NCBI GenBank assembly: GCA_963824645.1
Contig: CAWGQC010000010.1
Span: forward strand, 248,001-312,000
Direction of reading: 5' to 3'
Origin: Bog-756 sp963824645
Lineage (GTDB): Bacteria > Actinomycetota > Acidimicrobiia > Acidimicrobiales > RAAP-2
DNA: 64,000 nt
Below the pieces are notes generated by a model. It searched no databases, had not been told where the DNA came from, and saw only the letters and a list, made by a program, of their open reading frames with translations. Of this stretch, positions 26,570 to 33,629 are shown one piece after another (positions within the stretch are counted from its first letter, which is position 1; each line of letters starts with the position of its first letter). The position numbers were made by a program, and so were the translations under genes.

Positions 26570-27622
26570 TCACGGCCTTGCTCCCGGTACGGGCGTTTCG
26601 GTCCCCGTGTGCGCCGCACACCAGGCGAGGAGTCGTTCTGGATCACCAGGACCGCTCGGGTGAGTGACCGGGAAGCGGTGGTCAGGCCGGGGGTGCCGGT
26701 CGTGGAAGAAGCCCGAGGTGATCGGTGGCGTCCCTGCCACCCGCGCCGCCACTGTGGGGCCGCCGGCGGCCAGCCACACCGCCGTATCGGCCCCTTCGTC
26801 CGGGGTGCGCAGCAGCGGGCGCATCAGGGTGCGGAAGCTGGGTAGGCCCTCGGCCAGGCCCGGAGTATCCACCCAGCCCGGGTGCATGGCGTAGCTGGCG
26901 ACGTGGGCCGGAGCGAAGCTGGCGGCCCACGCCTCGGCCAGTACAAGCTGGGCCCGTTTCGCCCTGGCGTAGGCCACCACGCCGTCGTACCCATCGGGGC
27001 CGGCCTCGAGGGCACCGAGATCGAAGCGCTGCGAGTACATGCCCCCCGAGCTCATCGTGACGATGGTGGCCGGAACCCCGGGCGCGTCGTCGGTACCGCA
27101 GGGTGAGGAGAAGAGCAGCGGGGCCAGGGCGGCGGTCAGCAGGTAGGGGCCGAGCACATGGGTGGCGAGCGTGCGCTCCACACCATCGGCGGTGGTCTGA
27201 TAGCTGGGGCTCAGTGCTCCGGCGTTGTGGACCAGCGCGTCGAGGCGGGCTACACCGTCGTTGAGGCTCTTCCCCAGTGCGGCCACGGCGGTGGGATCCG
27301 AGAGGTCGACCAGGTGGAGTCGAGTCCGGCCCGGGCCCCTCGCGTCCACCGCGTCGAGCGCGGTGGCACCCCGGAGCGGGTCGCGGCCCACCAGGTGCAC
27401 ATCGGCACCGAGGCCGGCCAGCGCGGTGGCGGCTGCCAGCCCGATGCCCGAGGTGGCGCCGGTGACCAGGGCTACGCGACCTCTCATGGCGGGTGGGTCA
27501 TCCCACTTCTCCAATTGGCGGCGGAGCCCGATTCCGACCCGGCTGAAGCTCGGGGCCACGGTCATTTCAGCGAAGGCGTCAACGGCCCGGGCCAGAGCGT
27601 GCCGGGCACTGTCCACAGCCAT
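26570..27622 (-). CDS. SDR-family oxidoreductase in the light-response operon
   Basis: About 350 residues from ATG 27622 (TTG at 27628 is upstream). TGATSGIGLAAATALAGLGADV is the cofactor motif, HNAG replaces NNAG, and the catalytic Tyr-Lys is in YARAKRAQLV after TMSSGGMYSQ. A leading 45-residue extension (MAVDSARHALARAVDAFAEM) is typical of SDR members that travel with photolyase and DUF2867 genes. No good ribosome site lies before the ATG, but a 29-residue frame ends four bases before it, so coupling is possible. Confidence 0.82.
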   Translation of the reverse strand: MAVDSARHALARAVDAFAEMTVAPSFSRVGIGLRRQLEKWDDPPAMRGRVALVTGATSGIGLAAATALAGLGADVHLVGRDPLRGATALDAVDARGPGRTRLHLVDLSDPTAVAALGKSLNDGVARLDALVHNAGALSPSYQTTADGVERTLATHVLGPYLLTAALAPLLFSSPCGTDDAPGVPATIVTMSSGGMYSQRFDLGALEAGPDGYDGVVAYARAKRAQLVLAEAWAASFAPAHVASYAMHPGWVDTPGLAEGLPSFRTLMRPLLRTPDEGADTAVWLAAGGPTVAARVAGTPPITSGFFHDRHPRPDHRFPVTHPSGPGDPERLLAWCAAHTGTETPVPGARP

Positions 27623-27624
27623 GG

Positions 27625-27714
27625 TCAAGCCGCCAGAACGGCGGGGCGGCTCATGTCGTCAGAGACTTCAGCGGCGGCCCCCGGAGACGTGACACGTTCA
27701 CGGTAGGTCGCCAT
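27625..27714 (-). CDS. Possible 29-residue leader frame
   Basis: ATG at 27714 to TGA at 27625, encoding MATYRERV...MSRPAVLAA. It starts six bases from the operator and ends four bases before the SDR start. That position fits a leader or coupling peptide, but with no homology I treat it as a candidate only. Confidence 0.3.
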   Translation of the reverse strand: MATYRERVTSPGAAAEVSDDMSRPAVLAA

Positions 27715-27719
27715 TCCCG

Positions 27720-27739
27720 TAGTTTAGTACTAAATTACG
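27720..27739. promoter_or_regulatory. Shared operator in the divergent light-response promoter
   Basis: The site contains TTTAGTACTAAA (27723-27734, perfect palindrome). Read on the minus strand it is GTAATTTAGTACTAAACT, which matches the site at 32376-32392 (GTAATTTAGCAGTAAAT) before the regulator gene in 14 or so of 17 positions. It lies between the minus-strand SDR/DUF2867/photolyase operon and the plus-strand FAD/DUF1365/CFA operon, so one site can control both. Confidence 0.75.
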
Positions 27740-27794
27740 TCGGAAGCTGGTCCGGCTCCGAACAACGGGTCGGACGGCACGAAAGAGGCATGTC

Positions 27795-29045
27795 ATGCGG
27801 ATCGCCATCATCGGGAGTGGGGTATCGGGCCTGGTTACGGCCCACCTGCTGCGCGGGCGCCACGATGTCGTCCTCTACGAGTCAGAGGAGCGTCCCGGGG
27901 GTCACTGTCATACCCACCGGATCGAGCTGCCCGAGCTGACCTGTGATGTCGATACCGGGTTCCTCGTCTACAACCAGCGCACCTATCCCTTGTTCTCACG
28001 CCTCCTCGACGAACTCGGCGTCGCCTCCAAGTCCAGTGACATGAGTTTCAGCGTGGCCGACCAGCGCACCGGACTCGAGTGGCGGGGAACGTCGTTCTCC
28101 ACCGTCTTCGCACAGCGACGCAACCTGGTCCGGCCCGACTTTCTGCGCATGCTGACCGACGTGGCCCGCTTCAACCGGTTGGCCCGGGGGCTCTTGGCCG
28201 AACCGCCGCCCGACAGTGTGACGTTGGAGGAGGTCCTGGCCCCGCACCGGTGGTCGGCCGGATTCCGGGAGTGGTACCTGATCCCCCTGGGCTCGTCCAT
28301 CTGGTCAGCCGACCCGTCCACATTCACCCAGATTCCCGCCGCTACCTTCGCCCGCTTCTTCGAGCGCCACGGATTGCTCCATGTGCGCCACCAGCCGAGG
28401 TGGCGGACGGTGGAAGGCGGCTCGCAACGCTATGTCGACGCCGTCCTGGGCCCGTTGCGCACCGAGGGCCGCCTCCGACTCGGGACCCCGGTGAGCAAGG
28501 TCCGCCGGGAGCCGGCTGGCGTCGAGGTGGTGAGCGAGTCCGGGGTCGACACCTACGACCATGTCATCCTGGCCACCCACAGCGACCAGGCCCTGGCCCT
28601 CCTGTCCGATCCCGATCGGGGGGAGCGTGAGACGCTCGAGGCGTTGCGCTACCAGTCGAACCGGGCTGTCCTGCACACCGACGCCAGCCTGCTGCCGGCC
28701 GAGCCCCGGGCCTGGGCCAGCTGGAACTACCACCGCCTCGAAGGCGAGCAGAACGAGGCCACGCTGACCTATTACCTCAACCGTCTCCAGGGCATCGACT
28801 CGACCACCCCGGTGTTGGTCACCCTCAACCATGACGAGGCCATCGACCCCGGCAAGGTACTGGCCCGCATGGAGTACGCCCACCCGGTTCTCGATCCGGC
28901 TGCGGCGCGGGCCAAGGGCCACCACGGTGAAATCAACGGCCGGCGGCGGACCTGGTTCGTCGGTGCCTACTGGGCCGATGGCTTTCACGAGGACGGCGTG
29001 CGCAGTGCGGTGGACACGTGCAGGACGATGGGGGTGGTGTGGTGA
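27795..29045 (+). CDS. FAD-dependent oxidoreductase (amine-oxidase-like, COG2907 type)
   Basis: A 416-residue flavoprotein from ATG 27795 with AAAGAGG seven bases upstream. The N-terminal dinucleotide fold reads IAIIGSGVSGLVTAHLL with the acidic ESEERPGGHCHTH loop, and TGFLVYNQRTYPLF and later IPLGSSIWSADPSTF are family features; the flavin C-terminal contact is in VGAYWADGFHEDG. This family always occurs with DUF1365 and a CFA-type methyltransferase and probably oxidises the modified fatty acid (in Rhodobacter, toward furan fatty acids). First gene of the plus-strand operon. Confidence 0.88.
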   Translation: MRIAIIGSGVSGLVTAHLLRGRHDVVLYESEERPGGHCHTHRIELPELTCDVDTGFLVYNQRTYPLFSRLLDELGVASKSSDMSFSVADQRTGLEWRGTSFSTVFAQRRNLVRPDFLRMLTDVARFNRLARGLLAEPPPDSVTLEEVLAPHRWSAGFREWYLIPLGSSIWSADPSTFTQIPAATFARFFERHGLLHVRHQPRWRTVEGGSQRYVDAVLGPLRTEGRLRLGTPVSKVRREPAGVEVVSESGVDTYDHVILATHSDQALALLSDPDRGERETLEALRYQSNRAVLHTDASLLPAEPRAWASWNYHRLEGEQNEATLTYYLNRLQGIDSTTPVLVTLNHDEAIDPGKVLARMEYAHPVLDPAAARAKGHHGEINGRRRTWFVGAYWADGFHEDGVRSAVDTCRTMGVVW

Positions 29046-29956
29046 CTGTCGCCACCACGGACACGTCCCGGGTCCGGACACGGGCTGGCAGGGTGAAGCG
29101 GGACAGCGCGAGGGGCACTCCCCCCACCTGGCCCGACCGGGACTCGAACGGCCTGCGCAGCGCCATGTATGAGGGTGTACTCATCCACGCCCGCTTCGGT
29201 CCCGGGCCGACGCACTCGTTCAGCTACAAGGTAGCCATGCCGCTGCTCGACCTGGCCGAGGTCGACGACGTGATGGGCCTGCACCCGGCGTGGTCGGCCC
29301 ATCGGCCCACCCCGGTTCGATTCCGGCGCCAGGATTTCCTGGGTGACCCGGCCACACCCCTCGACCAGGCGGTGCGGGACCTGGTCGCCGAGCGCACCGG
29401 GCAGCGCCCCGATGGCCCGGTCGCCCTGCTGGCCAACCTCCGTACCTGGGGCTGGTTGTTCAACCCCATCAGCCTCTACTTCTGCGCCGATTATGGAGAC
29501 CCCGTCGGCCCACAGGTACGTATCGGCGCTCTGGTGGCCGAGGTGGAGAACACGCCATGGCACGAGCACCACGCCTACGTCGTCGGCCCCCCGGGCAGGC
29601 ACCGCTTTGCCAAGGAACTCCATGTGTCACCGTTTCTCCCCCCGAGCCTCGACTACGCCCTTCGCTACACGGATCCGGGACCACAGCTCACCGTCCGCCT
29701 CGATGCCCTCCAGGGCGACCAACGCCTTTTCGCTGCGACCCTCTTCCTCCGTCGCCGGACCCTCGATCGCGCCGCACTGGGCCGGCTCCTCTGGAGTCAC
29801 CCGGCCATGACGCACCGGGTGACCGGCGGTATCTATGCCCAGGCCGCCCGCCTCCGGCTGCAGGGCGCTCCCTTCTTCAGCCATCCGGCCGGCCGAGGCG
29901 GAAGGATGGGCATCGTCCCCCTCGGCTCCTGCCCAGACGTTCGGACTCAGCGATGA
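29042..29956 (+). CDS. DUF1365-domain protein
   Basis: About 304 residues from GTG 29042, overlapping the previous stop (GTGA). The DUF1365 core starts at MYEGVLIHARFGPGPTHSF and includes WLFNPISLYFCAD, AEVENTPWHEHHAYV, KELHVSPFLP and the closing KIYAQA-like GIYAQAARLRLQGAPFF. The approximately 40-residue basic N-terminal extension is not part of the family. The role is unknown but tied to modification of fatty acyl chains through its neighbours. The following gene overlaps by ATGA. Confidence 0.87.
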   Translation: MTVATTDTSRVRTRAGRVKRDSARGTPPTWPDRDSNGLRSAMYEGVLIHARFGPGPTHSFSYKVAMPLLDLAEVDDVMGLHPAWSAHRPTPVRFRRQDFLGDPATPLDQAVRDLVAERTGQRPDGPVALLANLRTWGWLFNPISLYFCADYGDPVGPQVRIGALVAEVENTPWHEHHAYVVGPPGRHRFAKELHVSPFLPPSLDYALRYTDPGPQLTVRLDALQGDQRLFAATLFLRRRTLDRAALGRLLWSHPAMTHRVTGGIYAQAARLRLQGAPFFSHPAGRGGRMGIVPLGSCPDVRTQR

Positions 29957-31380
29957 CCCGGACCGATGGTTTGGTGAAAGGTGACACCGGGCCCTACGGC
30001 GCAGTGGCGGAGACCACCCTGCCCGGCGGCACCGTTGCCAAGCGTGTGTCAACGGCCGGCGCCATCGCCGACAGCACCGATGTCACGAAGGTACATGCGG
30101 CGGAGGATCGAGCTCCCGACCCGGTGCGCCGCCCCCGCGCCCTGCGCCACCCCGCCCCGTCTGACCGTCGCCGGAGCACCGGCCTGGCGCGCTGGATCGT
30201 GCTCATGGCCGGACAGCACGCCGGTGGCGCGGCGATCGATGTCACTGAGGGGGACGAGACCTGCCGGGTGGGCCGAGGTGAGCCCATGGCCCGGGTGACG
30301 GTAAACGACCGGCGCGCCTACGGCGCCCTGCTGCGGTCAGCCTCGGTAGGTCTCGGGGCGTCGTACGTGGCCGGCTGGTGGGACACCGACGACCTGACCG
30401 GGTTGGTCCGTGCCCTTTCCCGCCAGACCCGCCCCCTACGCGAGCGCTCGGATCGGCTGGGGCGGGCATGGGGTGGAGTCCTTGATTCTCCTGCTCGCCT
30501 GCTCACCCCGGGCCGGATCGAGGACAAACGGAACATCACTGATCACTACGACATCTCTAACGACTTCTTCGCCCTCATGCTGGACGAGACCATGAATTAC
30601 TCCTGCGCAGTGTTCGACCGGTCCGAGGCCACCCTCGCCGAAGCTCAGGAAACCAAGATGGACCGGATCTGCGCCAAGCTCGAACTGGATTCCACCGACC
30701 ACCTGGTCGAGATCGGCTCGGGGTGGGGTGGCCTGGCCGTCCACGCCGCCGCCCGCTTCGGCTGCCGGGTAACCACCACCACGATCTCCGATGCCCAACG
30801 TTCCTATGTGGAGAGTCGGGTGGCCGCCGCCGGGCTGTCCGATCGGATCACCGTGCTCGGGTTCGACTGGCGGGATCTGACCGGCAGGTTCGACAAGCTG
30901 GTCTCGGTCGAAATGGTCGAGGCGGTGGATTGGCGGTGGCACGATCGGTTCCTGACCAAGTGTTCCGACCTGCTCACTGACGATGGGCTGGCCGCCATCC
31001 AGGCCATCGTCATCGATGACCGCAGCTTCGAGCGGGCCAAGCGCCACCAGGATTTTGTCCGCCGCATGGTCTTCCCCGGTGGGTGCCTTCCCTCGGTGGC
31101 CTCGCTCACCACCTGCCTGGCCCGGGCTACCGACTTGCGCATCGTGGACCTCGAGGATGTCGGCCGGCACTACGCGGAGACGTTGCGGCGCTGGGCGGAG
31201 AACCTGGCTGTCCACACCGACGCGGTGGCGGCCCTCGGGATGGGTGAGGAGTTCCGTCGTCTCTGGGACCTGTACCTGGCTTACTGCGAGGCTTCGTTCC
31301 TCGAACGCCACATCAGCGACGTCCAGTTCGTCCTGTCCAAGCCCGGCCGCGCCGGACAACTGGCTACACGACCCGGATGA
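29953..31380 (+). CDS. cfa: Cyclopropane-fatty-acid synthase family SAM methyltransferase
   Basis: A 475-residue enzyme from ATG 29953, overlapping the DUF1365 stop. NITDHYDISNDFFALML and DETMNYSCAVF are the CFA lipid-contact region, HLVEIGSGWGGLAVHAA the SAM site, and VEMVEAVDWRWHDRFL and the bicarbonate-related residues follow. It adds a methylene or methyl from SAM to unsaturated phospholipid acyl chains. The first 110 residues are a disordered, basic and Thr-rich extension followed by a short domain with VADRRAYGALLRSASVG-like helices. Last gene of the operon; terminator follows. Confidence 0.92.
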   Translation: MTRTDGLVKGDTGPYGAVAETTLPGGTVAKRVSTAGAIADSTDVTKVHAAEDRAPDPVRRPRALRHPAPSDRRRSTGLARWIVLMAGQHAGGAAIDVTEGDETCRVGRGEPMARVTVNDRRAYGALLRSASVGLGASYVAGWWDTDDLTGLVRALSRQTRPLRERSDRLGRAWGGVLDSPARLLTPGRIEDKRNITDHYDISNDFFALMLDETMNYSCAVFDRSEATLAEAQETKMDRICAKLELDSTDHLVEIGSGWGGLAVHAAARFGCRVTTTTISDAQRSYVESRVAAAGLSDRITVLGFDWRDLTGRFDKLVSVEMVEAVDWRWHDRFLTKCSDLLTDDGLAAIQAIVIDDRSFERAKRHQDFVRRMVFPGGCLPSVASLTTCLARATDLRIVDLEDVGRHYAETLRRWAENLAVHTDAVAALGMGEEFRRLWDLYLAYCEASFLERHISDVQFVLSKPGRAGQLATRPG

Positions 31381-31401
31381 TCACCCGGTCCCGACGCCCG
31401 G

Positions 31402-31433
31402 ACCTTGCCGTTTGAGTGCCCGGTCGGCAAGGT
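31402..31433. terminator. Bidirectional hairpin between convergent genes
   Basis: ACCTTGCCG (31402-31410) and CGGCAAGGT (31425-31433) form a perfect 9-bp stem with a 14-base loop between the CFA gene and the convergent regulator gene. Confidence 0.6.
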
Positions 31434-31512
31434 GGGCACCAAGAGGCAGGCCGTGCCGGGCTGAGCGACGCAGGCCCGATCCGTGGCGGACGCTCCCATC
31501 CGACCAGCCGAC

Positions 31513-32343
31513 CTATTGGGCGATGGCCAGTTGCTCGATGGCCCGGACCAGGTCGTCGCCCCGGCGGCCGGTGAAGCCGTCGGCCCCGAGGCGGCGCGCC
31601 TGGTCGGCATCGTTGATAGCGGCTCCGCCGAGCAACACCGTGGTGCCGGGGAGGGCACCATGCAGATGGGCGACGACGCGGCGGGCCGAGGTGGTCGAGG
31701 ACTGGGTGGTACAGGCCATGGCCACGGCCAGCAGGTCGGGCACGCCGGCCACCGTTTGGGCCAGCGCGTCGGCCGGGGTGTCCGCGCCGAGCTCGATCAC
31801 ATTGAAGCCGGCCCACCGCAGCAGGTCCGCGGCGATGGCCACCGGGGCTGAGTGCTGCTCGGCCGGCGGTGTGGTGATGACCACACTGCCGCGCTTGGGC
31901 CCCCGACGGCCGAACCGAGCACCGATGCGCGAGATGACCCGCACCGCCACCGCACTGGCACGATGCTCGTCGGCCACGGTGAGCTCGCCGGTATGCCAGC
32001 GGTCCCCGATGGATTCGAGGGCCGGTGCTACCAGTTGAAGGAGTACCTGGGAGGGGGAATGACCGGAGGCAAGGGTGGCCTCGACTACACCCCAGGTGCC
32101 GGGTTCGTCGCCGGCCAACAGCCGGGCCTCGACCTGTTTGGCCGCATCGGCTTGGCCGGCCGGCTTCCGGGAGCGGCGGGGGGCGACCGGCTTGATCCTG
32201 GCCAGGTCATCGGGGTCGACCTGCCAACCACTCCCTACGCGGGTGGCCGGAAGTTTCCCAGTGCGGACATAGCGGTAGATCGTCATGTAGTGCACGCCCA
32301 ATTTCTCCGCAGCCTGCAGCAGGGTCAATGGGTTTTTTGGCAT
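31513..32343 (-). CDS. CarH/LitR-like regulator with B12-binding domain
   Basis: A 276-residue protein. Residues 5-50 are an excisionase-type HTH (LLQAAEKLGVHYMTIYRYVRTGKLP), not the classical MerR form. Residues 70-145 are the helical B12-binding module 2, with Trp116 and Glu126-His127 in the W-x9-EH light-sensing arrangement of CarH. Residues 150-276 are the Rossmann B12 domain with Glu162-x-His164 (EQHSAP; the usual G is Pro), then LELGADTP-like IELGADTP and LLGGAAI. In CarH/LitR, light breaks the Co-C bond of adenosylcobalamin and releases DNA. The same operator lies before its own gene and before the light-response operons, so it probably controls itself and both. Confidence 0.88.
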   Translation of the reverse strand: MPKNPLTLLQAAEKLGVHYMTIYRYVRTGKLPATRVGSGWQVDPDDLARIKPVAPRRSRKPAGQADAAKQVEARLLAGDEPGTWGVVEATLASGHSPSQVLLQLVAPALESIGDRWHTGELTVADEHRASAVAVRVISRIGARFGRRGPKRGSVVITTPPAEQHSAPVAIAADLLRWAGFNVIELGADTPADALAQTVAGVPDLLAVAMACTTQSSTTSARRVVAHLHGALPGTTVLLGGAAINDADQARRLGADGFTGRRGDDLVRAIEQLAIAQ

Positions 32344-32357
32344 CTCTGCTCTTTCGA

Positions 32358-32392
32358 CTCAGGCCTGAGGCCGTCGTAATTTAGCAGTAAAT
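32358..32392. promoter_or_regulatory. Regulator-gene operator plus 12-bp palindrome
   Basis: GTAATTTAGCAGTAAAT at 32376-32392 repeats the site at 27720-27739. Between it and the start of the regulator (32343) is CTCAGGCCTGAG (32358-32369), a perfect palindrome of unknown use. Confidence 0.65.
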
Positions 32393-32492
32393 CTCATTCG
32401 AATGGAGATTGACAGTCACAGTTCGGCTCTTCCTATCGGCTCTCCCGGAGGCGACCGACCAGAACAGGTAGGGACGGCCAGATTCTGCACTC

Positions 32493-32666
32493 TCCACGCA
32501 CTTCTCCATTTTGGAGGAGGCCGGATACGTCGCCATCGAGTGTCCACCGACGAACAGGAGCCGCCGAGTTCCAGTTCGTCTGAGCGATGTCGGTCGTCAG
32601 GCCGTTGAAGGACGGGTTGCTGCACGGCAAGCCGTCATTGCCAGCGCAGAATCGGGCGCCCGATAG
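32493..32666 (+). pseudogene. Truncated relative of the 8.4 kb winged-helix regulator
   Basis: The frame reads STHFSILEEAGYVAIE, TNRSRRVPVRLSDVGRQAVEG, AVIASAESGAR to TAG at 32664-32666. This aligns with SKQFSVLEEAGYITIE, TNRRRRVRVRLSDVGRKAFEG, AVIASAASADR of the protein at 8440-8745. DNA upstream also matches for a few codons (GRPDSALS versus GLSDSALS) but carries TAG at 32469-32471, and no N-terminal helix follows. A dead paralog of the regulator. Confidence 0.75.
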
Positions 32667-32715
32667 GAACCAGCAGGAGAGCTGGCGGGGGGGCAGAACG
32701 ACGACTCGGGTGTGG

Positions 32716-33018
32716 TCAGAACAGGTCCGCCATCTCGGGATCGATGTAACGGTGAATGTCCATGCTGGCGAGTTCAAGTTCACCGAGACCGCGGCCAAAT
32801 GCGGCGAAATGTGGGGTGCCGAAGTGGTGGGTGAGCGCCTCCTGCGAGCCCCACTCCTCGAAGATCCGGAATCGACCCCGGACGTCTGGGTCGGCCCACA
32901 GACCGTAAGCGCGGCAGCCCGGCTCCTTCAACGACTCAGTCGACACGGTGCGAGCGATGTCCACCATGCGGTCGTGAGACGAGGGCCCGACGGTCATTAT
33001 TCCCGAAACGATGATCAT
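32716..33018 (-). CDS. Antibiotic-biosynthesis-monooxygenase (ABM) domain protein
   Basis: About 100 residues from ATG 33018: MIIVSGIMTVGPSSHDRMVDIARTVSTESLKEPGCRAYGLW, RFRIFEEWGSQEALTHHF and the final HFAAFGRGLGEL match the ABM dimeric ferredoxin-like fold (PF03992, YgiN-like quinol monooxygenase). The family oxidises quinols or binds haem; substrate not inferable. Divergent from the hypothetical at 33108. Confidence 0.8.
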   Translation of the reverse strand: MIIVSGIMTVGPSSHDRMVDIARTVSTESLKEPGCRAYGLWADPDVRGRFRIFEEWGSQEALTHHFGTPHFAAFGRGLGELELASMDIHRYIDPEMADLF

Positions 33019-33107
33019 GCCCGATTGTAGGGAAAACCATCGGACGGGATCTGCATTGGTGGCGGGCGCCATTGCCAGCCACAATGGAGGTAGGAGGTAG
33101 TCCGATC

Positions 33108-33473
33108 ATGAAACGCAAGCGTCTGATCTTCGTAGCGCTCGGGGCCGGTGCGGTGGGGTATGGGTTGGCACGACGGTCGAAAGCCGCCAAAGAACGCTCC
33201 CTGAGGATGACCGCCACCGGATCAGGGGGTGAGAGCCCTCTTGGGGTGATGGAGGTCGAGACCGGAGGCGTTGATGCTGCCGGCAACCTCATCGTCGATG
33301 ACCTCATCGTCGCCGTGGACGGCGATGGAAAGATCGTGGCCGCAGACGAGACCGTCGCTGTGATCACGCCGGAGGGTGACACTGTCATCGATGAGAAACT
33401 GTCGGTCGTCGGGGAGGACGGCGAGCTCCACACCGTCGAGGAAGACATATCTGCAACGGAAGGCGACGAGTAG
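33108..33473 (+). CDS. Hypothetical acidic protein with membrane-associated N-terminus
   Basis: A 121-residue protein from ATG 33108 with GGAGGTAGGAGGT upstream. MKRKRLIFVALGAGAVGYGLARRSK is a short hydrophobic segment; the rest is Asp/Glu/Val-rich (VDDLIVAVDGDGKIVAADE, VITPEGDTVIDEKLSVVGEDGEL). No family recognised. 157 bases before the ABC permease. Confidence 0.6.
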   Translation: MKRKRLIFVALGAGAVGYGLARRSKAAKERSLRMTATGSGGESPLGVMEVETGGVDAAGNLIVDDLIVAVDGDGKIVAADETVAVITPEGDTVIDEKLSVVGEDGELHTVEEDISATEGDE

Positions 33474-33629
33474 GACTCCGAAGCATCCGACCCGTCCAAA
33501 GGCGGAATGCCGACGGAGCAGGTACTTTCCAAAGAGGACCTGATTCGGATCAGAAGGGTCTTCTCGGTATGGCCGGGATTTGACAGGCTCCAGCCCAACC
33601 ATGGTCCGAGTCCCCATACTGGTCAGGTG

